Assembly: GCF_015831345.1 (NCBI RefSeq)
Contig: NZ_JADWYS010000001.1
Location: 3,624,618 to 3,688,617 of the forward strand
DNA length: 64,000 nt
Reading direction: 5' to 3'
Source: Caenimonas aquaedulcis
GTDB taxonomy: Bacteria; Pseudomonadota; Gammaproteobacteria; Burkholderiales; Burkholderiaceae_C
The notes under the pieces: model-generated
Seen by the model: the letters and a program-made list of their open reading frames with translations, nothing else
What the model was told of the DNA's origin: nothing
The model's database searches: none
In this document: in pieces, positions 10,227-18,903 of the stretch
Layout: each line of letters begins with the position of its first letter
Position numbering within the stretch: the stretch's first letter is position 1
Position numbers and translations under genes: made by a program

Positions 10227-11150
10227 ATGCCCGCCTGGCGAGCGCTGCGCTTCGACTTCACCGCCATGGCGTCGCCGTGCGAACTGGTGATCGAAGGCCG
10301 GGACGAGCCGGCGATGCGCGCGGCGGCGGCCGCTGCCATCGACGAAGTGCGGCGCATCGAGGCGAAGTACTCGCGCTACCTGCCGGGCAGTGTGCTCTCG
10401 CGCATCAACGCCGCCGCCGGCGCGCGGGCGGTGGACATCGATGCGGAAACGTCTTCGCTGCTGGACTTCGCAGGCACGCTCTGGGAGACGAGCGGCGGCC
10501 TGTTCGACGCGACGTCCGGCGTGCTGCGCCGGGCCTGGAATTTCGCGCAGGCGCGGCTGCCGCGCGCCGGGGAACTCGATGCCCTGCTGCCCCTCGTCGG
10601 CTGGGACCTCGTCGAACGCGGCGCGGCGAGCGTCCGGCTTCCCCTGCCGGGCATGGAGCTCGACTTCGGGGGATTCGGCAAGGAATACGCGGCCGACCGC
10701 GCGGCGGGAATCCTTCACGCACGCGGCATGGCGCACGCGCTGGTCAACCTCGGCGGCGACGTGCACGTCGCCGGCCCGCACGGATTGCCGGATGCCGCTG
10801 GCCAGCCCTGGCAGGTGGCCATCGCCCGGCCCCGCCCCGGCCCACCCGGCCCGCTCGCGACGATTCCCGTGCTGCGCGGCGGCGTGGCCACCAGCGGCGA
10901 CTACGAACGCTATTTCGAGCAGGGCGGCCGCCGCTACTGCCACGTGCTCGAACCGCGCACCGGCTGGCCCGTGCAGGGCTGGCAGTCGATTTCCGTGTGG
11001 GCGCCCAACACGACGGCGGCAGGCGCACTGTGCACCGTCGCCCTGCTCAAGCAGCAGGAGGCGCTCGACTGGCTGGACGGCCAGGACGCCGGCTACCTCG
11101 CGGTGCGTTCGGACGGCGAGGTCTTTCGCCGCGCCGCCGGTACACAATAG
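10227..11150 (+). CDS. apbE: FAD:protein FMN transferase (ApbE family)
   Basis: 307 residues. ApbE moves FMN from FAD onto a Ser/Thr of a target protein. Motifs: 'LDFGGFGKEYAAD' at about 145-157, 'NLGGDVH' at 174-180, 'ATSGDYERY' at 221-229 and 'HVLEPRTG' at 239-246. In the C-terminal metal-binding motif the usual Asp of 'DALxT' is Gly266 (it reads 'TTAAGALCT'), so metal binding may differ from studied ApbEs. No obvious signal peptide is present, whereas many ApbEs are exported lipoproteins. It follows the DUF3570 gene, the probable substrate, and precedes a two-component system by 4 bp. Confidence 0.9.
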   Translation: MPAWRALRFDFTAMASPCELVIEGRDEPAMRAAAAAAIDEVRRIEAKYSRYLPGSVLSRINAAAGARAVDIDAETSSLLDFAGTLWETSGGLFDATSGVLRRAWNFAQARLPRAGELDALLPLVGWDLVERGAASVRLPLPGMELDFGGFGKEYAADRAAGILHARGMAHALVNLGGDVHVAGPHGLPDAAGQPWQVAIARPRPGPPGPLATIPVLRGGVATSGDYERYFEQGGRRYCHVLEPRTGWPVQGWQSISVWAPNTTAAGALCTVALLKQQEALDWLDGQDAGYLAVRSDGEVFRRAAGTQ

Positions 11151-11154
11151 GGGC

Positions 11155-11856
11155 ATGAGGCTCTTGCTGGTCGAAGACGACGTGATGGTGGCCAGCGGCA
11201 TCAAGCTGGGGCTGTCCGATGCCGGCTACGCGGTCGACTGGGTGGGCAGCGGGGAACGCGCCGAGGAGGTGCTGCGCACGGAAGTGTTCGACGGCGCCAT
11301 CATCGACATCGGCCTGCCGCACATGGACGGCCTCGAGCTCACCAAGCGGCTGCGCCGCCCCGAGATGGCCAGCCGCGCGATGCCGGTGCTGATCCTCACC
11401 GCGCGCGACGCGCTGCACGACCGCGTGCAGGGGCTCGACCTCGGCGCGGACGACTACATGATCAAGCCCTTCGAGCTGCCCGAGTTGCTCGCGCGGCTTC
11501 GCGCCCTGCTGCGGCGCTCGCAGGCGGCGACCACGGCGGTGCTCACGTTCGGCCCGATCGAGCTCGACACCGCCAACCGCCGCGCGACCGCCATGCGAGC
11601 GGGCCAGCACGTGCCGATCGAGCTCGGCCCGCGCGAATGGACGGTGATGGAGTACCTGCTGATGAACGCGCCCAAGCCCGCGAGCAAGGAAAAGCTGCTG
11701 CAGGCATTGACCGGTTGGGACAAGGAGATCACCCCCAACGCGGTGGAGGTCTACATCTCCCGCCTGCGCGGCAAGCTCGAGCCGCACGGCGTCGCGCTGC
11801 GCTCGATCCGGGGGTTCGGCTACCGGCTCGAGCTGAGCGAGCCCGCCGGGCCGTGA
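11155..11856 (+). CDS. OmpR/PhoB-family response regulator
   Basis: 233 residues: an N-terminal receiver domain with acidic pocket 'EDD' (residues 7-9), phospho-acceptor Asp51 ('IIDIGLP') and 'MIKPFEL' Lys near 102, then a C-terminal winged helix ending 'VYISRLRGKLE...IRGFGYRL'. It begins 4 bp after apbE and its stop overlaps the kinase start (TGATG). Cotranscription with the thioredoxin/DUF4266/DUF3570/ApbE genes suggests that it controls this locus, possibly in response to redox or metal stress; that is inference. Confidence 0.92.
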   Translation: MRLLLVEDDVMVASGIKLGLSDAGYAVDWVGSGERAEEVLRTEVFDGAIIDIGLPHMDGLELTKRLRRPEMASRAMPVLILTARDALHDRVQGLDLGADDYMIKPFELPELLARLRALLRRSQAATTAVLTFGPIELDTANRRATAMRAGQHVPIELGPREWTVMEYLLMNAPKPASKEKLLQALTGWDKEITPNAVEVYISRLRGKLEPHGVALRSIRGFGYRLELSEPAGP

Positions 11857-13289
11857 TGCCGCGCTTTCGGGCCGGCCGCGCGGCCCGGCCGGTCGACCTG
11901 CTGGGCATGACCTCGGGCCTGCGGCGCCGGCTCCTCGTGATGCTGATCGTCCCCTTGTTGCTGCTCGCGCTCGTCAATGCGTGGTTCGATTACCGGTCCG
12001 CCGACAACGTCGCCGCGCAGCAGGACCAGGCCCTGCAGGCGCTCGTCCCGCTGCTGGCCGACTCCGTGATCGGCGAGGGCGCGAAGAAGGGCGACCCGGT
12101 CCTGCTGCTCGCGCCGGCCGTGGAGGAATTCCTCAAGGGCGCACCCGAACGCGCCTTCGCGATCCTCGATATCGAAGGCAAGGTGCTGCGCGGGGAAGGC
12201 TGGCTCGAAGGCCTGCCGCCGGCCAACCCCGACATCGAGTTCCACAGCGAGGAGAACCTCGGCGTCACCTGGCGCATCGTGCGGCAGCGCCAGCAGACGG
12301 TGCTCGGCGAGATCGTCGTCGTCCTGGCCGACGGCTCCGATCCGCGACAGCAGTGGGCGCGCTCCGTCCTCTTCAAGGTGCTGCTGCCCAACCTCATCCT
12401 GATCGCGGCCGCCGCGTTCGCGGTGCGCTGGGCGGTGGAGCGCGCGCTGCGCCCGCTGCTGGAGCTGCGCGAGGCGGTGGAGCGCCGCTCGCCGCGCGAC
12501 CTCACGGCGATCGACGAGGGCGCGTCGCCCGAGGAAGTGCGGCCGCTGGTCATCTCGCTCAACCGCCTGTTCGGCCTCGTCAACGCGCAGGCCGAGAGCC
12601 AGCGCCGCTTCATCGCGGACGCCGCGCACCAGTTGCGCACGCCGCTCGCGGGCCTGCAGGCGCAGGTCGAGGCCTGGGCGCAGGCGGCGAACGCGGCGCG
12701 CGGCGGGCAGGGCACGATCAGCCTGCGCATCGACCAGGTCACCAAGCTGCGCGGCGCGACCCGGCGCACCTCGCAGCTGGCCAACCAGCTGCTCGCGCTG
12801 TCGCGCGCGGACGCGCGCAGCATGCAGGCCGAACCGATGCAGCGCGTCGACCTGAAGGGCCTGTGCGAAACGATGTTGGAGGCCTACCTCGACGCCGCGA
12901 CGGCCAAGCGGATCGACCTGGGCCTGGATGCGCAGCCCGCGCAGGTGATGGGCCATGAGTGGCTGCTGCGCGAGCTGCTGTCCAACCTGGTGGACAACGC
13001 GGTGAAGTACACGGGCGAGGGCGGCACCATCACCATCCGCTGCGGCATGCGCGGCGCGGCGGCGTACCTGGAAGTCGAGGACGACGGCCCCGGCGTCGCG
13101 CCCCCGGAGCGCCAGCGCGTGCTCGAGCGTTTCTACCGCGTGAAGGGAACTCAGGGCGAGGGCAACGGCCTCGGCCTCGCGATCGCGGACGAGATCGCGC
13201 GCGCGCACCACGCGCAAATCGCGCTGCAACCCGGCTTGGGGGAGCGGGGCCTGAGGGTCACGCTGCTCTTCGCGGGGCCGGCGGGGTAA
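11856..13289 (+). CDS. Membrane sensor histidine kinase (TctE/QseC-like)
   Basis: 477 residues. Two transmembrane segments (about residues 25-43 and 170-190) bracket a periplasmic domain of roughly 120 residues. Then come a HAMP-like linker, the H-box 'RRFIADAAHQLRTPL', the N-box 'LLSNLVDNAVKYT' and the G-boxes 'VEDDGPGV' and 'GNGLGLAI'. The N-terminal sensor resembles the TctE/QseC class ('2CSK_N'). It is the cognate kinase of the response regulator just upstream (1-bp stop/start overlap) and closes the operon. Confidence 0.92.
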   Translation: MPRFRAGRAARPVDLLGMTSGLRRRLLVMLIVPLLLLALVNAWFDYRSADNVAAQQDQALQALVPLLADSVIGEGAKKGDPVLLLAPAVEEFLKGAPERAFAILDIEGKVLRGEGWLEGLPPANPDIEFHSEENLGVTWRIVRQRQQTVLGEIVVVLADGSDPRQQWARSVLFKVLLPNLILIAAAAFAVRWAVERALRPLLELREAVERRSPRDLTAIDEGASPEEVRPLVISLNRLFGLVNAQAESQRRFIADAAHQLRTPLAGLQAQVEAWAQAANAARGGQGTISLRIDQVTKLRGATRRTSQLANQLLALSRADARSMQAEPMQRVDLKGLCETMLEAYLDAATAKRIDLGLDAQPAQVMGHEWLLRELLSNLVDNAVKYTGEGGTITIRCGMRGAAAYLEVEDDGPGVAPPERQRVLERFYRVKGTQGEGNGLGLAIADEIARAHHAQIALQPGLGERGLRVTLLFAGPAG

Positions 13290-13389
13290 GCGCGCACTTG
13301 GCGCAGCGCCCCCGCAACGCGCAATGCGCGCCGGGACAAACCCTAGGAGCCGGTGTGCGAGAATATTTTGAACACCTGTTACGAGCACC

Positions 13390-14040
13390 ATGCCCGACGC
13401 GCAAATCAGCAACCCGGATCTCCCGCAGTCCCCCGCCGCCCCCGAGGCCGCGGCGCCTGTGCGAAAGCGCCCCAAGCCGGGCGAGCGGCGCGTGCAGATC
13501 CTGGAGGCGCTGGCAACGATGCTGGAGCAGCCGGGCGCCGAGCGCATCACCACCGCGGCACTGGCCGCGCGGCTGGACGTGAGCGAGGCGGCGCTGTACC
13601 GGCATTTCGCGAGCAAGGCGCAGATGTTCGAGGGCCTGATCGAGTTCATCGAGCAAAGCGTCTTCACCCTGGTCAACCAGATCAGCGAACGCGAGTCCGC
13701 GGGCAACCAGCAGGCGGCCAAGGTGGTGGCCATGCTCCTGCAATTCTCCGAGAAGAACCCCGGCATGACGCGCGTGATGGTCGGCGATGCGCTGGTGTTC
13801 GAGAACGAGCGACTGCAGCAGCGGATGAACCAGTTCTTCGACAAGATCGAGTCGCAGCTGCGCCAGAGCCTGCGCAGCGCCGCCGATGGCGACGGCTCCG
13901 CCACGCCCAGCGCGGACGCGCAGGTGCGCGCGTCGATGCTCACGTCCTTCGTCGTGGGCCGCCTGCAGCGCTTCGCGCGATCGGGCTTCAAGCGCGCGCC
14001 GTCCGAGCACCTCGAAGCCAGCCTCGCGCGCATGCTCTAG
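13390..14040 (+). CDS. slmA: Nucleoid occlusion factor SlmA (TetR fold)
   Basis: 216 residues. The N-terminal TetR helix-turn-helix reads 'ITTAALAARLDVSEAALYRHFASKAQMFEGLIEFIE', close to SlmA, and the body 'SEKNPGMTRVMVGDALVFENERLQQRMNQFF' is SlmA-specific. SlmA binds chromosomal SBS sites and blocks FtsZ polymerisation over the nucleoid. SlmA next to argB is a common betaproteobacterial arrangement. The preceding 100 bp include an AT-rich patch ('GAGAATATTTTG', about 13357-13368) that probably contains its promoter, separating it from the two-component system. Confidence 0.92.
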   Translation: MPDAQISNPDLPQSPAAPEAAAPVRKRPKPGERRVQILEALATMLEQPGAERITTAALAARLDVSEAALYRHFASKAQMFEGLIEFIEQSVFTLVNQISERESAGNQQAAKVVAMLLQFSEKNPGMTRVMVGDALVFENERLQQRMNQFFDKIESQLRQSLRSAADGDGSATPSADAQVRASMLTSFVVGRLQRFARSGFKRAPSEHLEASLARML

Positions 14041-14049
14041 GGCGCAGCC

Positions 14050-14736
14050 ATGCTGCGCATCAACGTCGCGGGTGCCGACGTGGTCCTGCACCCCAGCGGC
14101 GCGGCCCTGCTGTCGGCCGACCATACCCTCCTCATCGCGGATGCCCACTTCGGCAAGGCCGTGAGCTTTCGCAAGCTCGGCGTGCCGGTGCCGCAGGGAA
14201 CGACGACGGAGACGCTGGATGCGCTCACGTCGGCCATCGAGGCGACACAGGCGAAGCGGGTCGTGTTCCTCGGCGACTTCCTTCACTCGCGCCGCTCGCA
14301 CGCCGCGCCGACGCTCGCAGCACTCTCGCGCTGGCGTGAGCAGCATGTCGGCATCGATCTGACGTTGGTGCGCGGTAATCATGACGACAGGGCAGGCGAT
14401 CCGCCTGCGAGCCTGGGTATCGAAGTGGTCGATGAACCTTTGCCCAGCGGCCCCTTCGCGCTGTGCCATCATCCGCGCCCCGTCGCCGGCCTCTACGTCC
14501 TGGCCGGCCACTGGCATCCGTGCATCAGCGTGGGCGGGAGAGCTTTCCAGCGGCTGCGGCTGCCGTGTTTCTGGTTTGGTGACGACAGCGGGGCGCTGCC
14601 GGAGAACGCCGTGGGCGTGCTCCCTGCTTTCGGGAGCTTCACCGGGATGCATCGCATCGAGCCACGAGCGGGGGATCGGATATTTCCGGTGGCGGACGAT
14701 GTGGTGCGCGCGATTCCTGGATTGCCCATTGCATAG
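14050..14736 (+). CDS. pdeM: Ligase-associated-type metallophosphoesterase PdeM
   Basis: 228 residues, calcineurin-like phosphoesterase. Metal-binding blocks in order: 'IADAHFGK' (D-x-H), 'FLGDFLHSR' (G-D), 'VRGNHDD' (GNHD) and 'AGHWHP' (GHxH). PdeM is best known from the ligase/exonuclease/helicase DNA-repair cluster, but here only the phosphoesterase is present, as often in Burkholderiales. It begins 9 bp after slmA and may be cotranscribed. Natural substrate is not established. Confidence 0.85.
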   Translation: MLRINVAGADVVLHPSGAALLSADHTLLIADAHFGKAVSFRKLGVPVPQGTTTETLDALTSAIEATQAKRVVFLGDFLHSRRSHAAPTLAALSRWREQHVGIDLTLVRGNHDDRAGDPPASLGIEVVDEPLPSGPFALCHHPRPVAGLYVLAGHWHPCISVGGRAFQRLRLPCFWFGDDSGALPENAVGVLPAFGSFTGMHRIEPRAGDRIFPVADDVVRAIPGLPIA

Positions 14737-14740
14737 GTTC

Positions 14741-14894
14741 TTTGAACGCAGAGGACGCAAAGGCTACGCAGAGGGCGCAGAGAAAATTCAGAAAGGATTC
14801 AAAGGGAATTCAGAAATCAAATTGAATTCCTTTGTCTTTCCTTTTGGTATTCCTCTGCGCCCTCTGCGTAACCTTTGCGTCCTCTGCGTTCAAA
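14741..14894. repeat. Palindromic dispersed repeat, copy 2
   Basis: Arms 14741-14782 and 14853-14894 are reverse complements over about 42 bp with one mismatch. The units are 'GAACGCAGAG', 'GACGCAAAG', 'TACGCAGAG' and 'GGCGCAGAG'. The 70-bp loop contains 'AATTGAATTCCTTTG', matching 'AATTGAAATTCCCTTTG' in the loop of copy 1, so loops as well as arms are related. It sits exactly between two convergent genes, 4 bp after the pdeM stop and about 12 bp before the Ldh-family stop, where its hairpin could end transcription in both directions. Confidence 0.9.
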
Positions 14895-14905
14895 AAACCT
14901 ACCGA

Positions 14906-15967
14906 TCACAGCGCAACCCGGAAGCCGACCTTGACCCCGGAAGCAACGATCTCCCCCCAGGTCGTGTCATCGACCACGATCCCATCTTTCTCCCGAGCCT
15001 TCCGTGCCTTGCGCTCCGGCTCCCCGGCAATCATCACGCCCTCCGACTCGGGCCCCGGTGGACTCTGCTTGATCCAATCGACGAAAGCCAAAGCCTCTTT
15101 CTCGAAACTCGATCGCGTCCCGAGCTTCTGCGGATCGACCAGGATCGTGAACATGCCGTTGTACACCGAGCGCGAGCCGTCATGCTGCTTGTGCCACGCA
15201 CCGCCGCCTGTCAGCGCGCCGCCCAGCAACTCGCACGCCACCGCGAGGCCCGAGCCCTTGTGCTCACCGAAAGGCATCAAGGCGCCGAACAATCCCGCGG
15301 ATTGGGGCACCACCACAACACCGGGATTCGTCGTGGGCTGGCCGTGCTCGTCGATCAGCAATCCCGCCTCCACCTGCCGGCCCTCGTTGTGGGCGACGCG
15401 CATCTTCCCCTGCGCCACCCGGCTGGTCGCGAAGTCCAGGATGAAGGGTTGCCTCCCTTTGAGCGGAATGCCGATGCAGCAGGGGTTGGTGCCGAAGCGC
15501 GCATCCGCACCGCCCCAGGGGGCGACCGTGGGACGCGACATCACATTCACGAAATGGATCGCGACGAGCCCGTGCGACACCGCCATCTCCGCGAAGTGGC
15601 CGATGCGGCCGAGGTGGTGCGCATGCGCGAGCGCCATCACGCAGCTGCCGAGCTCCTTCGCGCGCGCCATCGCGAGCGCCATCGCCTGCTCGCCGACGAC
15701 CTGGCCGTAGCCGCGCTTGCCGTCCACCGCGAGCAGCGCGCCGCCGTCGAGAGTGACCTTCGCGTGCGAGTTGGGCTTCAGGCCGCCTTCGAGCACCGCG
15801 TCCACGTATCGCGGCAGCATGCCGACCCCGTGCGAGTCGTGGCCGCTCAGATTGGCCAGGACGAGGTTGTCGGCCACCGTCTTCGCCTCTTCGGGTTTGC
15901 TGCCCGCCGCTTCGATGACGGCGGCGACTTTCTGCCGCAGCGCGGGCGCCTGGATGGTCATGGACAT
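14906..15967 (-). CDS. Ldh/YlbC-family NAD(P)-dependent dehydrogenase
   Basis: 353 residues, of the malate/L-lactate/L-sulfolactate dehydrogenase family (Ldh_2 fold, unrelated to classical MDH). Signatures: 'SGHDSHGVGMLPRYV' with the catalytic His near residue 46-49, 'GYGQVVGEQAM', 'SRPTVAPWGG', 'GTNPCCIGIP' and 'GEHKGSGLA'. Members reduce or oxidise 2-oxo/2-hydroxy acids such as 2,3-diketogulonate or ureidoglycolate. Last gene of the minus-strand sugar-acid operon, 10 bp after the UxaA-family gene; it probably acts on an intermediate of that pathway. Confidence 0.88.
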   Translation of the reverse strand: MSMTIQAPALRQKVAAVIEAAGSKPEEAKTVADNLVLANLSGHDSHGVGMLPRYVDAVLEGGLKPNSHAKVTLDGGALLAVDGKRGYGQVVGEQAMALAMARAKELGSCVMALAHAHHLGRIGHFAEMAVSHGLVAIHFVNVMSRPTVAPWGGADARFGTNPCCIGIPLKGRQPFILDFATSRVAQGKMRVAHNEGRQVEAGLLIDEHGQPTTNPGVVVVPQSAGLFGALMPFGEHKGSGLAVACELLGGALTGGGAWHKQHDGSRSVYNGMFTILVDPQKLGTRSSFEKEALAFVDWIKQSPPGPESEGVMIAGEPERKARKAREKDGIVVDDTTWGEIVASGVKVGFRVAL

Positions 15968-15977
15968 GTGCGCTCCC

Positions 15978-17504
15978 CTACATCACCGCGCCGACCTGCC
16001 AGGGCACGAATTCGTTCTGGCCGTAGCCGTGCTTCTCGCTCTTGGATGCTTCGCCGGAGGCCGTCGCGAGCACGAGCTCGAAGATGCGCTGCCCCATCTC
16101 CTGGATGCTCGCCTTGCCGTCGATGATCTCACCGCAGTTGATATCCATGTCCTCTTCCTGCCGCTGCCACAGGGCGGTGTTGGTGGCGAGCTTGAGGGAA
16201 GGCGAGGGCGCGCAACCGTAGGCCGAGCCGCGACCGGTCGTGAAGCAGATCATGTTCGCGCCGCCCGCCACCTGCCCCGTCGCGCTGACGGGGTCGTAGC
16301 CCGGTGTGTCCATGTAGACGAAGCCGTGAGCCTTCACCGGCTCGGCATATTCGTACACCGCTTCGAGGTTGGTCGTGCCGCCCTTGGCGACCGCGCCCAG
16401 CGACTTCTCGAGGATGGTGGTGAGGCCGCCCGCCTTGTTGCCCGGCGAGGGGTTGTTGTTCATCTCGCCTTCGTTCACCTTGGTGTAGTGCTCCCACCAG
16501 TGGATGCGCTCGATCAGTTTTTCGCCGACTTCGCGCTTCGCGGCGCGGCGCGTGAGCAGGTGTTCGGCTCCGTAGATTTCGGGCGTTTCCGAGAGGATGG
16601 CGGTGCCGCCGTGCGCCACCAGCAGGTCCACCGCCGCGCCCAGCGCGGGGTTCGCGCTGATGCCCGAATAACCGTCCGAGCCGCCGCATTGCAGGCCGAT
16701 GGTGATGTGCGACGCGCTGCACGGCACGCGCTTCACGTCGTTGGCACGCGGCAGCATTTCCTGGACGAGGGCGATGCCCCTCTCGACCGTCTTGCGCGTG
16801 CCGCCCGTGTCCTGGATGTTGAAGACCTTCAGCGTGTCGCCTTCGCGCAGGCTCGAATGCGCGAGCCAGGCGTTGATCTGGTTCGCTTCGCAGCCCAGTC
16901 CGACCACCAGCACGCCCCAGAAATTCGCATGCGTCGCGTAGCCCGCGAGCGTGCGCTCGAGGATCTGCATGCCCATGCCCTCGGTGTCCATGCCGCAGCC
17001 CGTGCCGTGCGTGAGCGCGACCACGCCGTCGACCATCGGGAAGTCCTTCATCGCACCGGGATTCGTCTGCCGCGAGAAGTGGTCCGCGATGGCGCGAGCC
17101 GCCGTCGCCGAGCAGTTCACGCTCGAGAGGATGCCGATGTAGTTGCGCGTCGCCACGCGGCCGTCCGCGCGGGGGATGCCCATGAAGGTGGCTTCCTTGC
17201 GCGCGGGCACGGGCTTCACGTCCGCGCCGAAGGCGTAGTCCCGCGCGAAGTCGCCGCCGTTCGGGCCGACGCCGAGGTTGTGCGTGTGCACGTGCTCGCC
17301 CGCCGCGATCGGCTTGCTCGCGAATCCGATGATCTGGTTGTAGCGCCGCACCGGCTCGCCCGCGGCGATGTCGTGCGTCGCGAACTTGTGGCCGGGCGGG
17401 ATGAGACCCTTGACGGTGACGTTCTCCGCCTGCGCGCCGCCCACGAGCTGGCTGCGCGCGATGAGGACGTCGTCGGCGGGGTGGAGGCGGATGAAGGGGG
17501 TCAT
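15978..17504 (-). CDS. UxaA/GarD-family sugar-acid dehydratase
   Basis: 508 residues, full length for altronate/galactarate dehydratases, which remove water from a hexonate to give a 2-keto-3-deoxy acid using a metal centre. The N-terminal SAF domain (residues about 10-90) contains 'HKFATHDIAAGEPVRRYNQIIG' fragments and 'HVHTHNL'. The C-terminal body has 'THGTGCGM', 'GLGCEANQI', 'GLQCGGSDGYSG' and 'ETPEIYGAE', giving the conserved Cys/His ligands. It lies 3 bp downstream of dctM. Altronate, galactarate or a 6-deoxy relative are possible substrates; I cannot choose. Confidence 0.9.
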   Translation of the reverse strand: MTPFIRLHPADDVLIARSQLVGGAQAENVTVKGLIPPGHKFATHDIAAGEPVRRYNQIIGFASKPIAAGEHVHTHNLGVGPNGGDFARDYAFGADVKPVPARKEATFMGIPRADGRVATRNYIGILSSVNCSATAARAIADHFSRQTNPGAMKDFPMVDGVVALTHGTGCGMDTEGMGMQILERTLAGYATHANFWGVLVVGLGCEANQINAWLAHSSLREGDTLKVFNIQDTGGTRKTVERGIALVQEMLPRANDVKRVPCSASHITIGLQCGGSDGYSGISANPALGAAVDLLVAHGGTAILSETPEIYGAEHLLTRRAAKREVGEKLIERIHWWEHYTKVNEGEMNNNPSPGNKAGGLTTILEKSLGAVAKGGTTNLEAVYEYAEPVKAHGFVYMDTPGYDPVSATGQVAGGANMICFTTGRGSAYGCAPSPSLKLATNTALWQRQEEDMDINCGEIIDGKASIQEMGQRIFELVLATASGEASKSEKHGYGQNEFVPWQVGAVM

Positions 17505-17507
17505 GGG

Positions 17508-18902
17508 TCAGAAGAAGTGCTTGGGCAACCAGAGCACGACGCTCGGGAAGTAGGTGATGACGATCAGCGAGCCGAGCAGCGGCACGAGCCACGGCAGGAT
17601 CGCGATGGTCGTGCGTTCCACCGACAGCTTGGCCACGCGCGCGAGCACGAAGAGCACCATGCCCATCGGCGGATGCAGCAGGCCGATCATCAGGTTGAGC
17701 ACCATCACGAGGCCGAAGTGGATGAGGTCGATGCCCAGGCGCTGGCAGATCGGCACGAGGATGGGCACGAGGATCGTGATCGCGGCGGTCGGCTCCAGGA
17801 AGCAGCCGACGAACAGCATCAGCAGGTTGGCGAGCAGCAGGAAGACCCACGGCTCCTTCGTGAAGCCGAGCACCCATTCGGAGATCGCGGCCGTGACGCC
17901 GGTGGCGGTGAGCATCCAGCCGAAGATGCTGGCGGCGGCGACGATGAAGAGCACGGTCGCGGTCGTCTCGACCGTGTCGAGGCACACCTTCACGAACATC
18001 GCCCAGGTGAGCGTCTTGTACCAGGCGAGCCCCAGCACCATCGCCCACACGCAGGCGGCGATCGCGCCCTCGGTCGGCGTGAAGAGGCCCGTGGTCATGC
18101 CGCCGATCAGCAGCACGGGCGTCATGATGGGCAGCACCGCCTGGAAGCTGAACACCTTGTCCAACCCGAAGAGGATGACGAGGCCGGCCGCGACGGTTGC
18201 CTGCGGCGGGAAGTCCGCCTTGGCGATCAGCAGCCACAGGGCGAGCGGCCAGGCGATGACGATGGCCGTCTCCGCGAGGGCCTTGATGAGGCGTCCCCAG
18301 TCGAACTTGATGTCGGCGCCCCAGCCGTTCTTGTGCGCGTAGTAGGCGACGGTGAGCATCATGAGGATCGCCATCAGCGCGCCCGGGAGGATGCCCGCGA
18401 GGAACAGCGCACCGACGGACACGTTCGCCATCATCCCGTAGATCACGAAGGGCAGCGAGGGCGGGATGATCGGGCCCAGCGTGGCGGATGCGGCCGTGAC
18501 GCCGACCGCGAATTCGGTGCTGTAGCCGTGGTCCTTCATCGCCTTGATCTCGATCGTGCCCAGGCCCGCCGCGTCGGCGATGGCCGTGCCGCTCATGCCC
18601 GCGAAGATCACGGAGCCCAGCACGTTGACGTGGCCCAGGCCGCCCTTGAGCCAGCCGACCAGCGCGAGCGCGAAGTTGTAGATGCGGTTGGTGATGCCCG
18701 CGTTGTTCATCAGGTTGCCCGCGAGGATGAAGAACGGCACGGCGAGCAGCGGGAAGCTGTCGATGCCGCTCACCATCCGGTGGATCACCACGAAGGGCGG
18801 CGAGCTGCCGGTCCACAGCAGGTAGATGAGCGAGGAGCCCGCCATCGCGATGGCGACGGGCAGGCCCGTCACCATCAATATCAGGAAAACGATCTTCAGC
18901 AT
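17508..18902 (-). CDS. dctM: TRAP transporter large permease (DctM)
   Basis: 464 residues, about 12-13 hydrophobic segments. It is the Na+-coupled transport subunit of a tripartite ATP-independent periplasmic transporter. Signatures: 'PFFILAGNLMNNAGI', 'GMSGTAIADAAGLGTIEIKAM', 'TLGPIIPPSLPFVIYG' and 'FTPTEGA'. The start at 18902 (MLKIVFLIL) lies 1 bp past the dctQ stop. Compared with the usual ~425-residue DctM, there is an extra hydrophobic stretch around residues 225-260 ('LWLLIAKADFPPQATVAAG' and following). Confidence 0.92.
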   Translation of the reverse strand: MLKIVFLILMVTGLPVAIAMAGSSLIYLLWTGSSPPFVVIHRMVSGIDSFPLLAVPFFILAGNLMNNAGITNRIYNFALALVGWLKGGLGHVNVLGSVIFAGMSGTAIADAAGLGTIEIKAMKDHGYSTEFAVGVTAASATLGPIIPPSLPFVIYGMMANVSVGALFLAGILPGALMAILMMLTVAYYAHKNGWGADIKFDWGRLIKALAETAIVIAWPLALWLLIAKADFPPQATVAAGLVILFGLDKVFSFQAVLPIMTPVLLIGGMTTGLFTPTEGAIAACVWAMVLGLAWYKTLTWAMFVKVCLDTVETTATVLFIVAAASIFGWMLTATGVTAAISEWVLGFTKEPWVFLLLANLLMLFVGCFLEPTAAITILVPILVPICQRLGIDLIHFGLVMVLNLMIGLLHPPMGMVLFVLARVAKLSVERTTIAILPWLVPLLGSLIVITYFPSVVLWLPKHFF

Positions 18903-18903
18903 G

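Noticed and set aside
14737..14905. A coding extension of pdeM or of the next gene across the repeat
   Set aside because: pdeM ends with a clear stop before the repeat and the sequence beyond is the hairpin; open frames through it are incidental.
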